In this document: piece after piece, positions 7,625 to 15,380 of the stretch
Layout: every line of letters begins with the position of its first letter
Position numbering within the stretch: position 1 is the stretch's first letter
Origin: Methylocystaceae bacterium
Lineage (GTDB): Bacteria; Pseudomonadota; Alphaproteobacteria; Rhizobiales; Beijerinckiaceae
Direction of reading: 5' to 3'
DNA: 64,000 bases
NCBI GenBank assembly: GCA_009773555.1
Contig: WSXZ01000017.1
Coordinates: 1-64,000, forward strand
Notes under the pieces: generated by a model
The model's database searches: none
Seen by the model: only the letters and a program-made list of their open reading frames with translations
What the model was told of the DNA's origin: nothing
Program-made: the position numbers and the translations under genes

Positions 7625-8691
7625 GCCGCGAAGAGGGGAACCCGGAAAGCGATCGCTACGACGACGCCCCGCATCCGCGGGAGACCCTGGGGCTCTTCGG
7701 TCATGCCACGGCGGAGCATGAATTTCTCGACGCCTACCGCCGCAACAAGATGGCGCAGGCGTGGATCATCGGCGGGCCGGAAGGCGTCGGCAAGGCGACG
7801 CTCGCCTGGCGCCTGGCGCGGTTTCTCCTGGCGCATCCCGAACCCGCCGCCGCGGCGGTTCAGTCAGCGGAGAGCCTCGCGGTGCCCGCGGACCATCCGG
7901 CGGCGCGCCGGATCGCTTCAATGGCGCTTGCCGATATTTTCCTGCTGCGCCGCGCCTGGAACGACAAGACCAAAAAGCACTTCACCGAAATTCGCATCGA
8001 GGACGTGCGGAAGGTTATTCAGGCCTTCCATCAGGGGTCGGGAACCGGCGGCTGGCGGATCGCCATCGTCGACTGCGCCGACGATCTCAATCGCGCCAGC
8101 GCCAACGCGCTTTTGAAGCTCATTGAGGAGCCCCCTGAGCGCTCGCTGTTTCTGCTGATCGCGCATCAGCCGGGCCGCATGCTGCCGACGATCCGTTCAC
8201 GCTGTCGCAAACTGATGCTCGGCGCATTGTCGCCGGAAGACACGATCGCCGCCGTGAAAAGTCTCGGGCCGCGTTGGTCGGAGGCGCCTGAATCGGACCT
8301 GCTCGTCGCCGCGGCGCGCGCCGAGGGCTCGGTGCGGGAGGCGCTGCGGCTGCTCGGCGATGACGGCGTCGCCTTCGACGCCGCCGTGCGCCGGCTTTTC
8401 GAAAGGCTGCCGCAGGTCGATTGGCTCGGCGCGCATATGCTGGCTGACAAGCTCACCGGCCGCGACAATGAAGCGGCCTATGAGACTTTCATGCGCGCGA
8501 CGCAGCGCCATCTCGACTCTCGCGTTCGCGCGCTCGCGCAGACCGGCGCCGCCCCTTCGAGACTCGCCCGCTACGCGAGCGCCTGGGACGCCATTCGCGA
8601 CGCCGCCAGGGAAACCGAGGTGTTCAATTTCGACAAGCGCGCGCTGGTGCTGGGGATCTTTGATCGGCTGGCGAAAGCCGAAGCCGGCTAA
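7621..8691 (+). CDS. holB: DNA polymerase III subunit delta'
   Basis: Delta' is the stator of the clamp-loader complex that places the beta clamp on primed DNA. The 356-residue protein shows an AAA+ fold: Walker A GGPEGVGKAT (51-60), a Walker B-like IAIVDCADDLN, ASANALLKLIEEPP, and the sensor/SRC region TIRSRCRKL. It starts on the ATGA overlap with tmk, a usual alphaproteobacterial pairing. The next gene is convergent, 9 bases away. In many relatives metG, tatD and an MBL gene follow holB; here those three lie at 35-42 kb. Confidence 0.95.
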   Translation: MSREEGNPESDRYDDAPHPRETLGLFGHATAEHEFLDAYRRNKMAQAWIIGGPEGVGKATLAWRLARFLLAHPEPAAAAVQSAESLAVPADHPAARRIASMALADIFLLRRAWNDKTKKHFTEIRIEDVRKVIQAFHQGSGTGGWRIAIVDCADDLNRASANALLKLIEEPPERSLFLLIAHQPGRMLPTIRSRCRKLMLGALSPEDTIAAVKSLGPRWSEAPESDLLVAAARAEGSVREALRLLGDDGVAFDAAVRRLFERLPQVDWLGAHMLADKLTGRDNEAAYETFMRATQRHLDSRVRALAQTGAAPSRLARYASAWDAIRDAARETEVFNFDKRALVLGIFDRLAKAEAG

Positions 8692-8700
8692 GGGCGTGCG

Positions 8701-9948
8701 CTAGCGCACTTCCCGGCCGCTGTTCGCCATGGCGTTTTCGAGAAGCTGCAGAACGACCGCCGGATCGCGCGGGAAGCCGGCGCGAATCCATTCGGCTTGC
8801 AGCGTTCTAAGCGCGTCGCCCAATTGCTTGCCCGGCGCGACGCCCCGCGCGATGAGATCCGCGCCCTTGATGGGGAAGGCGGGCGCGGGCGTCTCGTCCA
8901 GATAACGCGCCGCCTCCCGCCACTCCGGATTGTCCGCCGCCGCGGCGCTTTCCGCATGCGCGAGCGCCAGCGCGTCGGCCGCGGCGCGCGCGCCGCACAG
9001 AAACAGCATCTCGCGCAGATGCGACGCCGGCGGCGGCGCGGCGCGTCCATGCAAGGGCGCGAGCGTTCGCGCCGCAGTCGCAAGCCGCGCGAATTCGTCG
9101 TTAGAGAGCCGCAGCCGCTCGCGTAGCCGCTCGGCGTCTTCTGCGGTCAGCACCGAAAAGGCCGCCAGCCGCAACACCGCGTCCACGGGCTTGCCCAAGG
9201 CCGCTTCATGTTCGGCGAGGCGCTGCAGTCGAGCCGGATAGCCGATGCCGAGAATGACTTCGATGACGCCGGCGTGCGACATGGCGCGCAGCACGTCCGG
9301 CGCCCGGCGCGCGAGCAGCAGCTTCATCAGTTCGGCGCGGATGCGCTCGCGCGATAGGCGCGAGAGATTTTCCCGCGCGACGATCGACTGATGCAGGCCT
9401 TCGCGATCGAACGGCCCTTCGCCATGAGAGGCGTTGAAACGAAAGAAGCGCAGGATCCGCAGATAGTCCTCGCGAATCCGCGTCGCGGCGTCGCCGATGA
9501 AGCGGATGCGCCGCGCCTCGATATCCGCGAGCGCTTCCGTATAATCGTGAATCTCGCCATCGAAAGAGAGCGACAGCGCGTTGATGGTGAAGTCGCGCCG
9601 CTTCGCGTCCTGCTCGAAATCGCCGCCAAAGCGCACCTTCGCGAAGCGGCCGTCGGTCTCGACGTCCTCACGCAGCGTCGTGACTTCAAACGGCGTCCCC
9701 GCGACGACGATCGTCACCGTGCCATGTTCGATGCCGGTCGGCACGCCTTTCAGTCCGGCGTCGCGCGCGGCCGCAAGGACGGCGTCGGGCAGCGCGGTCG
9801 TCGCGAGGTCGATCTCGTGAGGCGGCAGACCGAGCAGAGCGTCGCGCACGGCCCCGCCGACCACGCGCGTTTCTGCGCCCGTCTTGGAGAGAGCCGCAAA
9901 CAGCGTCGTGAGCCGGGGATCGTCAAGCAGTCTCTGCGCCGCGTTCAT
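8701..9948 (-). CDS. cca: CCA tRNA nucleotidyltransferase / poly(A) polymerase family
   Basis: This class II nucleotidyltransferase adds or repairs the 3' CCA of tRNAs. The N-terminal head has VVGGAVRDALLG (29-40) followed by EIDLATTA, which carries a metal-binding acidic residue; RRDFTINALS and the RIREDYLRILRFFRFNA RNA-binding motif follow, then a helical C-terminal body. At 415 residues it is typical for alphaproteobacterial enzymes. Its ATG overlaps the end of the small membrane protein gene by four bases. True CCA addition is expected because no other candidate lies nearby, but CCA-adding and poly(A) enzymes are hard to separate by motif. Confidence 0.93.
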   Translation of the reverse strand: MNAAQRLLDDPRLTTLFAALSKTGAETRVVGGAVRDALLGLPPHEIDLATTALPDAVLAAARDAGLKGVPTGIEHGTVTIVVAGTPFEVTTLREDVETDGRFAKVRFGGDFEQDAKRRDFTINALSLSFDGEIHDYTEALADIEARRIRFIGDAATRIREDYLRILRFFRFNASHGEGPFDREGLHQSIVARENLSRLSRERIRAELMKLLLARRAPDVLRAMSHAGVIEVILGIGYPARLQRLAEHEAALGKPVDAVLRLAAFSVLTAEDAERLRERLRLSNDEFARLATAARTLAPLHGRAAPPPASHLREMLFLCGARAAADALALAHAESAAAADNPEWREAARYLDETPAPAFPIKGADLIARGVAPGKQLGDALRTLQAEWIRAGFPRDPAVVLQLLENAMANSGREVR

Positions 9949-10202
9949 TGGAAGCGGCCCGGCTGCAATTTTCCGTTCTCCATGTGGGCCGGCACATAAG
10001 CGCCCTGGTTAAGCCGGCTGAAGCCGAGCGTCACGACCCCGACGATCGCGACGAGGAGGCCCGCGATCGTCAGCAGCGATATGACCCTGCCATGCCAGAG
10101 CTCGCGCACGAAAGGCCAGCGAAGCTGCAACGAATGGAAAAGCGCATAGGCGACGAAGGGCGTGAGGAAGAGCAGGGCGGTTTCAACGATTGCGCGCCAC
10201 AT
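9945..10202 (-). CDS. Small two-TM membrane protein (DUF6111-like)
   Basis: The 85-residue protein has two predicted membrane helices, about residues 4-24 (IVETALLFLTPFVAYALF) and 42-63 (LLTIAGLLVAIVGVVTLGF), and a short polar tail containing YVPAHMENGKL. It resembles the DUF6111 proteins often found beside cca in Rhizobiales. It is first in a two-gene operon with cca and overlaps it by four bases. Its function is unknown. Confidence 0.75.
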   Translation of the reverse strand: MWRAIVETALLFLTPFVAYALFHSLQLRWPFVRELWHGRVISLLTIAGLLVAIVGVVTLGFSRLNQGAYVPAHMENGKLQPGRFQ

Positions 10203-10535
10203 TGGCGGAAACGCCTTTCGTGATGAGGATGTCCGACGAATATACTCCGATGAATATACATGGCGTCCGTCGAAGGGCGTTTAATGCGGTATGCATGAAC
10301 AAACTGTCACGTCCAAATTACGGTTTTGGCGGTAAAATGGCTCTTTAACGCGCCGGTTGCGCTTGAATTGCAGCGGCGGAGAGACGAAGATTGCGCTTGG
10401 CTCTAATCCCCGCCGCTTCGCTTTATATGCGTAGCCGAATGGCGCGGGGGCTTTGAATCGAGTGCGGCGAAACACGGCAGCGCCGCTACGATGCGCCCGA
10501 TCCTCTTCATAGACAGGCTGCCTGAGCACGCTGAA
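10203..10535. other. Divergent intergenic region between DUF6111-cca and the MoxR operon
   Basis: This 333-base region holds no convincing gene. It is more AT-rich than its surroundings from about 10230 to 10345 and contains the 14-bp tandem repeat described separately. It must carry promoters for both flanking operons. An in-frame ATG at 10491 could extend MoxR by 15 residues, but neither start has a strong ribosome binding site. Confidence 0.6.
10232..10259. repeat. Two tandem 14-bp repeats (possible operator or promoter)
   Basis: TCCGAYGAATATAC occurs twice head to tail (10232-10245 and 10246-10259) with one mismatch, about 30-57 bases upstream of the divergent minus-strand gene. On the minus strand each unit contains TATATT, which could serve as a -10 element, and the repeat could bind a dimeric regulator. 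Confidence 0.5.
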
Positions 10536-11540
10536 ATGACTTCATTCGACACCAGGACAACCTCGCTCGAATCAGCCGTCGTTCAATCCGCCGAACGCGC
10601 CCTCGACCATATCGGTCGCGCCCGGGCGGCTATCGGCGCCGTCATTTTTGGCCAGGACGAGGTCGTCGAACAGGCGCTGGTGACGATCCTCGCCGGCGGC
10701 CACGGGCTCCTCGTCGGCGTGCCTGGCCTCGCCAAGACCAAGCTTGTCGAGACGCTTGGCCGTGTGCTCGGGCTGGCGGAGCAGCGCGTGCAGTTCACGC
10801 CGGACCTGCTGCCTGCCGATATTCTCGGCTCCGAAGTGCTCGAAGAGGGCGCCGACCGCTCGCGTTCGTTCCGCTTCATCAGGGGGCCGGTCTTCACCCA
10901 GCTGCTGATGGCCGACGAGATCAATCGCGCCTCGCCGCGCACGCAGTCGGCGCTTCTGCAGGCGATGCAGGAGCACCATGTCAGCGTCGCCGGCAAACGC
11001 CATGACCTACCGCGACCCTTCCATGTCCTTGCGACGCAAAATCCCCTGGAGCAGGAGGGCACCTATCCGCTGCCGGAGGCGCAGCTCGACCGCTTCCTGA
11101 TGCAGATCGACGTGCATTATCCCGACCGCGCCAGCGAGCGGCGGGTGCTGCTGGAGACCACTGGCGAGACGATGGCCGAGGCAAGCCAGGCGCTCGACGC
11201 CGAAGAGCTGATGGCGACCCAGCGACTCGTGCGCCGGCTGCCGATCGGCGAAAAGGTCGTTGACGCGATCCTCGATCTCGTTCGTTCAGCCCGTCCAGAC
11301 GAGGGCGACGCGGAAATCGCGCCGCATGTCGCCTGGGGGCCGGGACCCCGCGCCGCGCAGGCGCTGATGCTGGCGACGCGCGCCCGCGCGCTCGTCACCG
11401 GCCGGCTCGCGCCCTCGATCGACGATGTGGCCAAACTCGCCGCGCCGGTGTTGCGCCACCGCATGGCCCTCAATTTCGCCGCGCGCCGCGAGATGACCGT
11501 TTCTGACGTGGTTCAGACGCTCGTGGCGCGGATCGGGTGA
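10536..11540 (+). CDS. MoxR family AAA+ ATPase
   Basis: MoxR ATPases act as chaperones for assembling or metal-loading enzyme complexes together with VWA-domain partners. The 334-residue protein has Walker A GVPGLAKTK, the FTPDLLPADILGSE segment, a Walker B ending LLMADEINRASPRTQSALLQAMQE, and sensor-1 ATQNPLEQEGTYPLPEAQLDRF. ATG at 10536 gives the usual family length. It heads an operon with a DUF58 protein, a DUF4159 protein and a large membrane protein. The substrate of this MoxR branch is unknown. Confidence 0.93.
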   Translation: MTSFDTRTTSLESAVVQSAERALDHIGRARAAIGAVIFGQDEVVEQALVTILAGGHGLLVGVPGLAKTKLVETLGRVLGLAEQRVQFTPDLLPADILGSEVLEEGADRSRSFRFIRGPVFTQLLMADEINRASPRTQSALLQAMQEHHVSVAGKRHDLPRPFHVLATQNPLEQEGTYPLPEAQLDRFLMQIDVHYPDRASERRVLLETTGETMAEASQALDAEELMATQRLVRRLPIGEKVVDAILDLVRSARPDEGDAEIAPHVAWGPGPRAAQALMLATRARALVTGRLAPSIDDVAKLAAPVLRHRMALNFAARREMTVSDVVQTLVARIG

Positions 11541-11577
11541 CGGGCCTTCGCTCGGCTCTTCCTTCTGACGGAGAAAG

Positions 11578-12519
11578 ATGACGATGTTTGCTGACGTCGC
11601 CACGCGCGCCTACGATCCTGCACTGCGCAGGCCCGCGGATGGCGCCGCCGCGGCCGATCTGGCGAGCCAAATGCCAAGGCTGGTGGCGCGCGCTCATGAG
11701 ATCGCGGCAAGCCTCGCCTACGGCGTTCATGGCCGTAAGCGCGCGGGCGTCGGCGAGACGTTTTGGCAATATCGGCCATTTGCGCCGGGAGAAGCGGCGC
11801 ATCGCATCGACTGGCGCCGCTCGGCGCGCGGCGATCAGCTCTATGTGCGCGAGCGTGAATGGGAGGCCGCGCACGACTATTTCCTCTGGATGGATTGTTC
11901 TCCTTCCATGGCCTTCGGCTCGTCTCTCGCGTCCGACGACAAGCTGTCCCGCGGCGTGACCCTGGGGCTTGCGCTCGCGGACGTGCTCGTTCGCGGCGGC
12001 GAGCGGGCGGCGGCGCTGGGCCTGACCGCGCCGATCTCGGCGCGCGACGTGATCGACCGGCTGGCGCGCGCTCTGGCTAACAACGCGACGGAGGCGACTC
12101 GCGACGAGCTTCCGCCGCAGGCGCCGATCCGCCCCCGCGCCCGCGTCATTCTGATCTCAGACTTCCTCATCGATCCGGACGCGCTTGCCGCGCGCCTGCG
12201 GCGCTTCGCCGACGCCGGCGCCTCCGGCGCGGTCCTGATGGTGACCGATCCCAGCGAAGAAACCTTGCCGTTCTCCGGCGAAACCACGTTTCTCGACACC
12301 GACGGCGGCCCCGCCTTCTACGCAGGCGACGCGCGCAGCTTGCGCGCGGCCTATGCGCGCCGCTTCGAGGCGCATCGCGACGCCGTGCGCCGCGCGGCGC
12401 AACGCGTCGGCTTCATCTTTCTGCAGCATCGCACCGACAGGCCAGCCTCCGAAGCGGCGCTGGCGCTCGCCATGGGATTGCTCGGAGCGGATGGAGTCAG
12501 CTTCGAGGAGCGGCGCTGA
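11578..12519 (+). CDS. DUF58 domain protein
   Basis: The 313-residue protein contains the DUF58 signature GETFWQYRPFAPGEAAHRIDWRRSA, followed by a VWA-like fold with the metal-site-like motif MDCSPSMAF and VILISDFLIDP. DUF58 proteins are partners of MoxR ATPases and are normally encoded directly after them, as here (37-base gap). No transmembrane segment is present. Its stop overlaps the next start by one base. Confidence 0.9.
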   Translation: MTMFADVATRAYDPALRRPADGAAAADLASQMPRLVARAHEIAASLAYGVHGRKRAGVGETFWQYRPFAPGEAAHRIDWRRSARGDQLYVREREWEAAHDYFLWMDCSPSMAFGSSLASDDKLSRGVTLGLALADVLVRGGERAAALGLTAPISARDVIDRLARALANNATEATRDELPPQAPIRPRARVILISDFLIDPDALAARLRRFADAGASGAVLMVTDPSEETLPFSGETTFLDTDGGPAFYAGDARSLRAAYARRFEAHRDAVRRAAQRVGFIFLQHRTDRPASEAALALAMGLLGADGVSFEERR

Positions 12520-13358
12520 TGTTTTCCTTCGCCGCGCCGCTCGCGCTGTTTGGTCTCATCAGTCTGCCGATGATCTATTGGCTGCTGCGGGTGACGCCGC
12601 CGCGTCCGCGCGAGATCGTGTTTCCGCCGACGAAAATTCTGCGCGAGCTCAAGCCCGATGAAGAGACGCCGGCAAAAACCCCTTGGTGGCTGATGGCGCT
12701 GCGGCTGGCGCTCGCGGCCGCATTGATCTTTGCGATGGCGGGACCGGTCTGGGCGCCCAGCGGCGTCGTCGCGTCCGCCGCGCCGACGCTCGTCATTCTC
12801 GACGACGGCTGGACGGCCGCGCCGACATGGGAGCGACGCCTTGCGGGCGCGGCCTCGATCATAGAGTCGGTCTCACGCGCCGGCGGTCCGGTCGCAGTCG
12901 CGCTTGCGTCCGAAGCCGCGGCGCCGGTTCCAGGCGACGGGCCGCGCGCGATGGAAAAATTGCGTTCGGCGCGGCCCAAGCCATTTCTGCCGGATCGCAA
13001 GGCGATCGGCGAACAGGTCGCGGCCTTCGCCCACGCCCATAAGGCGGCGCGCATCGTGTGGATCAGCGACGGCGTCGCGCAGGGCGACGCCGCAGGCTTC
13101 GTGCGCATGCTGAAAGAGTCGGGCGCAGCCGGGGTCGAGATTTACGTCGAAAACCATGCGCCGCGGGCGCTCGCCGCGCCGACAAATGATGCGGCCGCTC
13201 TGAGCGTCGATGTGCTGCGCATCGGCGACGACGCGTCGGCGGTCGTCGACGCGCTCGAGAACTGCCGGTCGAACTTCGCAATGAGGTCAGTCATCTGCGC
13301 ATCGAGGGAGAAAATTCCGCCGGCGCCGTCGCGCTTCTCGACGCGCGCTCGAAAGTGA
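12519..13358 (+). CDS. DUF4159/BatA-like membrane protein, 5' fragment (frameshifted)
   Basis: This is the N-terminal part of a protein that is normally one chain of roughly 900 residues. It begins with the BatA-type N-terminus: a first helix FAAPLALFGLISLPMIYWLL, the signature PPRPREIVFPPTKIL, a second helix near 61-82, then a VWA-like region (TLVILDDGWTA). Codons up to about 13259 look genuine. After GCG-CTC-GAG the frame gives an Arg- and Ser-rich tail unlike the family (NCRSNFAMRSVICASREK), while the +2 frame continues sensibly into the next entry. One missing base around 13260-13262 would restore a single frame. It may be a sequencing error or a real mutation. Confidence 0.85.
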   Translation: MFSFAAPLALFGLISLPMIYWLLRVTPPRPREIVFPPTKILRELKPDEETPAKTPWWLMALRLALAAALIFAMAGPVWAPSGVVASAAPTLVILDDGWTAAPTWERRLAGAASIIESVSRAGGPVAVALASEAAAPVPGDGPRAMEKLRSARPKPFLPDRKAIGEQVAAFAHAHKAARIVWISDGVAQGDAAGFVRMLKESGAAGVEIYVENHAPRALAAPTNDAAALSVDVLRIGDDASAVVDALENCRSNFAMRSVICASREKIPPAPSRFSTRARK

Positions 13359-15217
13359 AGCGCGTGGCGCTGATCGGCGGCGGCGCCGCGAACGAGGCGC
13401 AGCCGCTGCTCTCGCCGCTCTACTATCTTGAAAAAGCGCTCGCGCCCTTCGCCCAAATCCGCACGGCGCGTCCCGGCGTCGTGGACCCGGTGCAGGCGCT
13501 GCTCGCCGAACAGCCCAATATCTTAGGTCTCGCCGATGTCGGGCTCGCGCCCGGCGAGACCTTCGACGCGGTGTCGCGCTTCGTCGAAGAAGGCGGGACG
13601 CTCATTCGTTTCGCGGGGCCGCGTCTCGCCAACGCCGACGATGGCCTGCTGCCCGTGCGCCTGCGCCGCAACGGCCGCGTGCTCGGCGGCGCGATGTCCT
13701 GGGAGGAGCCGAAGGCGCTCGCCGAGTTTGACGCAACGAGCCCCTTCTTCGGCCTGCCGGCTTCGAAGGACGTCACGGTGCAGCGGCAGGTGCTCGCCGA
13801 GCCCGATCCGGGGCTTGCGGACAAGACCTGGGCCCGCCTGTCCGACGGCACGCCGCTCGTGACCGCGGAACGGCGCGGCAAGGGGCTGATCGTGCTGTTT
13901 CACGTCAACGCCGACGCCAATTGGTCGAATCTGCCGATCTCGGGGCTTTTCGTTGAGATGCTGAAACGGATCAGCGCCATGGCTGGAGAGTCGACGTCTG
14001 CGAGCAGCGAACGGTCCGGCATGGTCGCCGATCCGTCGGCTTTCGCGCCGATGCGCCTACTCGATGGATTTGGCGCGCTCGGCGCGCCGGGCCTGAGCGC
14101 GCAAAGCATTCCGCCCGGCTTTGACGGGCCCGCAAGCGCCGAACATCCCCCGGGGCTATACGGCGGCGGGGAGGCTTTCGTCGCGGTGCAGACTTTGCGC
14201 CCGACGGACGAGTTCAGCGCTTTCGATTTCGCCGGCGCCGGACTGAGCGCGGACGTGCTGCGGACCAGCGGTCAGCTCGATTTGCGCGGGCCGCTGCTCG
14301 TCTTCGCGCTCGCCGCCTTCATCGCCGACGCGCTGATCGCGCTGGCGCTTGCCGGAAAGTTGCGGCTGCGGCCGCTGGGGGCCGCGACCGCGGCGCTTCT
14401 GGCGCTCTCTTGCGTAGGGGCGACGATGGATGAGACGCGCGCGGAGTCGGCGCCGAAATCGTCCGTCTCCCAACGCGACAAGGACGCCGCGCTGACGGCG
14501 CGGCTCGCCTATGTGATCTCGGGCGACGCCCACGTCGACGAAATATCGCGGCTGGGCCTCGAGGCGCTCACCCAGGCGCTGAACATGCGCACATCTTTCT
14601 CGCCGGGAGATCCGGTGGGCGTCGATCCGGCGAAGGACGAACTCGCCTTTTATCCCTTGCTCTACTGGCCGATCGTCGCGAGCGCGCCGCAGCCGCCCGC
14701 GAAGACGGTGGCGAAAGTCACCGCCTATATGAAGCAGGGCGGCACGATCATCTTCGACACGCGCGACGCACTCTCTCAACGCGTCGGCGGCGCGCCGACT
14801 CCCGAGGCGCAATGGCTGCGCGATCTGACGAAAGGCCTGGACATTCCGCCGCTGGAAGTGACGCCGCGCGATCACGTCATCACCAAGACCTTTTACCTGC
14901 TCGACGGATTCGTCGGCCGCTACGCCAATGGCGAGACCTGGGTCGAGGCGCTGCCGCCGGAGCCGAAAGATCAGGCCGCGCGTCCAGTGCGCGCGACGGA
15001 CAGCGTCTCCGCGATCGTCATCACGTCGAACGACCTCGCGAGCGCGTGGGCGCATGACAAGCGCGGCCAGCCGCTGTTTCCATTAACGCCGGGCGGCGCG
15101 CGCCAGCGCGAATTCGCGCTCCGCGGCGGCATCAATCTGGTGATGTATACGCTGACCGGGAATTATAAGTCCGATCAGGTGCATGTGCGCGACTTGCTGG
15201 AAAGGCTGGGCCAGTGA
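13355..15217 (+). CDS. DUF4159 domain protein, 3' fragment (continuation of the preceding frame)
   Basis: The real continuation begins near 13262 (LPVELRNEVSHLRIEGENSAGAV), with no start codon there; the first available one is GTG at 13355. It contains a GATase-like segment (VALIGGGAANEAQPL, EEGGTLIRFAGPRL, GKGLIVLFHV), a membrane helix (LLVFALAAFIADALIALALA), and a C-terminal DUF4159 domain (RLAYVISGDAHVDEIS, FYPLLYWPI, MKQGGTIIFDTRD, ALRGGINLVMYTLTGNYKSDQ). The family works with MoxR and DUF58 proteins; its biochemical role is unknown. If the frameshift is real, only the N-terminal anchor is made. Confidence 0.85.
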   Translation: MKRVALIGGGAANEAQPLLSPLYYLEKALAPFAQIRTARPGVVDPVQALLAEQPNILGLADVGLAPGETFDAVSRFVEEGGTLIRFAGPRLANADDGLLPVRLRRNGRVLGGAMSWEEPKALAEFDATSPFFGLPASKDVTVQRQVLAEPDPGLADKTWARLSDGTPLVTAERRGKGLIVLFHVNADANWSNLPISGLFVEMLKRISAMAGESTSASSERSGMVADPSAFAPMRLLDGFGALGAPGLSAQSIPPGFDGPASAEHPPGLYGGGEAFVAVQTLRPTDEFSAFDFAGAGLSADVLRTSGQLDLRGPLLVFALAAFIADALIALALAGKLRLRPLGAATAALLALSCVGATMDETRAESAPKSSVSQRDKDAALTARLAYVISGDAHVDEISRLGLEALTQALNMRTSFSPGDPVGVDPAKDELAFYPLLYWPIVASAPQPPAKTVAKVTAYMKQGGTIIFDTRDALSQRVGGAPTPEAQWLRDLTKGLDIPPLEVTPRDHVITKTFYLLDGFVGRYANGETWVEALPPEPKDQAARPVRATDSVSAIVITSNDLASAWAHDKRGQPLFPLTPGGARQREFALRGGINLVMYTLTGNYKSDQVHVRDLLERLGQ

Positions 15218-15250
15218 GCGGCGTCGATATGATCCGACATTATTCCGCCG

Positions 15251-15358
15251 CGTCATGGCCGGGCTTGTCCCGGCCATCCACGTCGGGACGAACCGCGAAT
15301 GCGACGAGACCTGCGCAGCGGCACGGCGTGGATGCCCGCGACAAGCGCGGGCATGACG
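15251..15358. repeat. Paired-palindrome intergenic repeat, family 1, copy 1
   Basis: Two palindromic arms face each other: 15251-15282 (CGTCATGGCCGGGCTTGTCC and its mirror) and 15327-15358 (ending GCGGGCATGACG). Each arm can form a hairpin and the two arms can pair with each other. A second copy lies at 26052-26142. Confidence 0.85.
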
Positions 15359-15380
15359 GCGCTAAACGGGGCGGGCGCGC

